Source: Pseudomonadota bacterium
GTDB lineage: Bacteria > Pseudomonadota > Alphaproteobacteria > Rhizobiales > Hyphomicrobiaceae
Assembly (NCBI GenBank): GCA_023430845.1
Contig: JAEYYJ010000435.1
Span: 1 to 6,670 of the forward strand
Length of the DNA stretch: 6,670 bases
Direction of reading: 5' to 3'
A model generated the notes under the pieces. The model did no database searches and had not been told where the DNA came from. It saw nothing but the letters and a program-made list of their open reading frames with translations. Within the stretch, counting starts at the first letter, position 1; every line of letters begins with the position of its first letter. A program made the position numbers and the translations under genes. Below, in pieces: positions 5,689-6,670 of the stretch.

Positions 5689-6276
5689 ATGACCATAACT
5701 CATCCCGAGCGACCTGCTGATGCCCCGCCCTCGCCCTGGGTGGCGCATTACCTATCCGGCGCACCGACCAGGGGGAGAGCGTTGGACATCGCTTGCGGGA
5801 CCGGACGGCACGTGCGGCTGGCGCTTCAGCGCGGGCTCGCCGTCACCGCGATCGATCGGGACATTTCTCGACTGGGCGACCTCGCCGGAAATGAGAATGT
5901 GGAGGCCATCGAGGCCGATCTGGAGACCGGCGCACCCTTTCCACTGGCTGGGCAGCAATTCGGTGCCGTGATCGCCACGAACTATCTGTGGCGGCCGATC
6001 CTGGGCGACATATGCGCGGCAGTCGCGCCAGACGGCGTGCTGATCTACGAGACTTTCGCGCGAGGGCATGAGCAGTTCGGGGGCCGCCCCTCCAACCCTG
6101 ATTTTCTCCTGCGCTCCAATGAGCTGGCCGAGGCGGCCATGGCAGCCGGACTCGCCGTGATCGCCTTCGAGCAGGTCCGCGAGGAAGCCCCACGCCCGCG
6201 CATCGTTCAACGCATTGCCGCTATCGGCCCGGCCCACCCATGGGTTGCAGCACCACCAGCCCACTTCATCGATTGA
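5689..6276 (+). CDS. Small class I SAM-dependent methyltransferase
   Basis: The 195-residue protein is a minimal class I (Rossmann-fold) methyltransferase. Motif I, ALDIACGTGRH (31-41), binds the methionine part of SAM. The acidic end of strand 2 is in AIDRD (54-58). EADLE (75-79) matches the adenine-contact loop, and FGAVIATNYLWRPIL (91-105) is the motif IV region. The segment IYETFARGHEQFGGRPSNPDFLL (119-141, shown here only as a position marker) is typical of small TehB-like methyltransferases in Proteobacteria. The substrate cannot be inferred. The ATG at 5689 is chosen because an upstream in-frame ATG at 5563 would overlap dapF and add 42 residues with no family features. Only a weak GAGACA precedes the ATG. 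It is divergent from dapF and 71 bases ahead of proC on the same strand, so it may be co-transcribed with proC. Confidence 0.88.
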   Translation: MTITHPERPADAPPSPWVAHYLSGAPTRGRALDIACGTGRHVRLALQRGLAVTAIDRDISRLGDLAGNENVEAIEADLETGAPFPLAGQQFGAVIATNYLWRPILGDICAAVAPDGVLIYETFARGHEQFGGRPSNPDFLLRSNELAEAAMAAGLAVIAFEQVREEAPRPRIVQRIAAIGPAHPWVAAPPAHFID

Positions 6277-6347
6277 GGAAGCGCTCGCCTTGGCGGTCGC
6301 GTCGACTATGATTGCCGGCACCAACATGAAATGCAGGGAAGAACGGC

Positions 6348-6670
6348 ATGATACGCCTCGATGGGCCCCTCGTTCTCGCCGGCGCCGGCAATATGGGCGG
6401 CGCCATGCTCGCAGGCTGGCTGCAGCGAGGCCTGGCGCCAGCCGACATCATCGTGCAGGACCCCGGCCCGCCGCCTGCCACGGCGGAACTACTGGCCAAA
6501 CATGGCATTCGCTCTGTCCAGAACATCGATAGCCTGCCGAAGTCCCCTTCCGTGCTGCTCATGGCCGTGAAGCCGCAAGTCATGGACCAGGTGTTCGCGC
6601 CGCTCGCCAAGCTGGCCGGCCCGTCGACTGTCGTTCTCTCCATCGCGGCCGGGCGGACGATCGCGAGCTT
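6348..6670 (+). CDS. proC: Pyrroline-5-carboxylate reductase ProC (5' part, cut by window end)
   Basis: ProC reduces 1-pyrroline-5-carboxylate to proline with NAD(P)H in the cytoplasm. The visible 107 codons cover the N-terminal Rossmann half. The dinucleotide-binding loop is GAGNMGGAM (12-20), and the family block VLLMAVKPQ (69-77) is followed by VVLSIAAGRTI (95-105), all in the expected order and spacing for ProC. The ATG at 6348-6350 has AGGGAAG 6 bases upstream (6335-6341), a good ribosome binding site. The frame runs open off the right edge; about 160 more residues, including the C-terminal dimerisation and active-site domain, should lie beyond it. The 71-base spacer from the methyltransferase gene contains a -10-like TATGAT at 6307-6312 without a matching -35. 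Confidence 0.93.
   Translation, partial: MIRLDGPLVLAGAGNMGGAMLAGWLQRGLAPADIIVQDPGPPPATAELLAKHGIRSVQNIDSLPKSPSVLLMAVKPQVMDQVFAPLAKLAGPSTVVLSIAAGRTIAS

Noticed and set aside
4679..5692. A 337-codon plus-strand frame opposite dapF
   Set aside because: It is complementary to an intact DapF with both active-site cysteines, and has no family features of its own.
1..6670. A hidden defence, mobile or biosynthetic system
   Set aside because: All long real frames are core housekeeping or common families. There are no transposase genes, direct-repeat arrays, attachment-site duplications or compositional breaks that I can see.

Overview
The window is GC-rich, tightly packed bacterial chromosome. It most likely comes from an alphaproteobacterium of the Hyphomicrobiales (Rhizobiales). 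The main reason is the gene order dapF–mtaB–ftsY–ispZ on one strand, which I know as a conserved block in that order of bacteria. The DapF active-site wording and the promoter shape in front of dapF also fit. The genus cannot be told from this sequence.

Layout from left to right. Positions 1-42 are the last 13 codons of an unidentified plus-strand gene. It converges on a minus-strand MarR-family regulator (56-571). A 206-base gap with two small hairpins follows. The main block then reads right to left on the minus strand from a divergent promoter region near 5582-5688: dapF (lysine and peptidoglycan precursor synthesis), mtaB (tRNA A37 methylthiolation), ftsY (SRP receptor), then two different members of the IspZ/YciB septation-protein family in tandem. 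A strong stem plus T-run lies between the two ispZ-family genes and may end or attenuate the operon there. On the plus strand, reading away from dapF, are a small class I SAM-dependent methyltransferase (5689-6276) and the 5' part of proC (6348 to the window end).

The block is core metabolism and envelope biology: DapF feeds meso-diaminopimelate to peptidoglycan, FtsY delivers membrane proteins, and IspZ proteins are inner-membrane proteins tied to division and envelope integrity. dapF to ftsY is almost certainly one transcript, with 11 bases between dapF and mtaB and a 4-base overlap between mtaB and ftsY.

I see no mobile element, CRISPR array, RNA gene, toxin-antitoxin pair or defence system. 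The points worth a second look are the tandem divergent ispZ pair with a terminator-like element between them, a likely leaderless dapF transcript, and inverted repeats in the dapF/methyltransferase divergent region.
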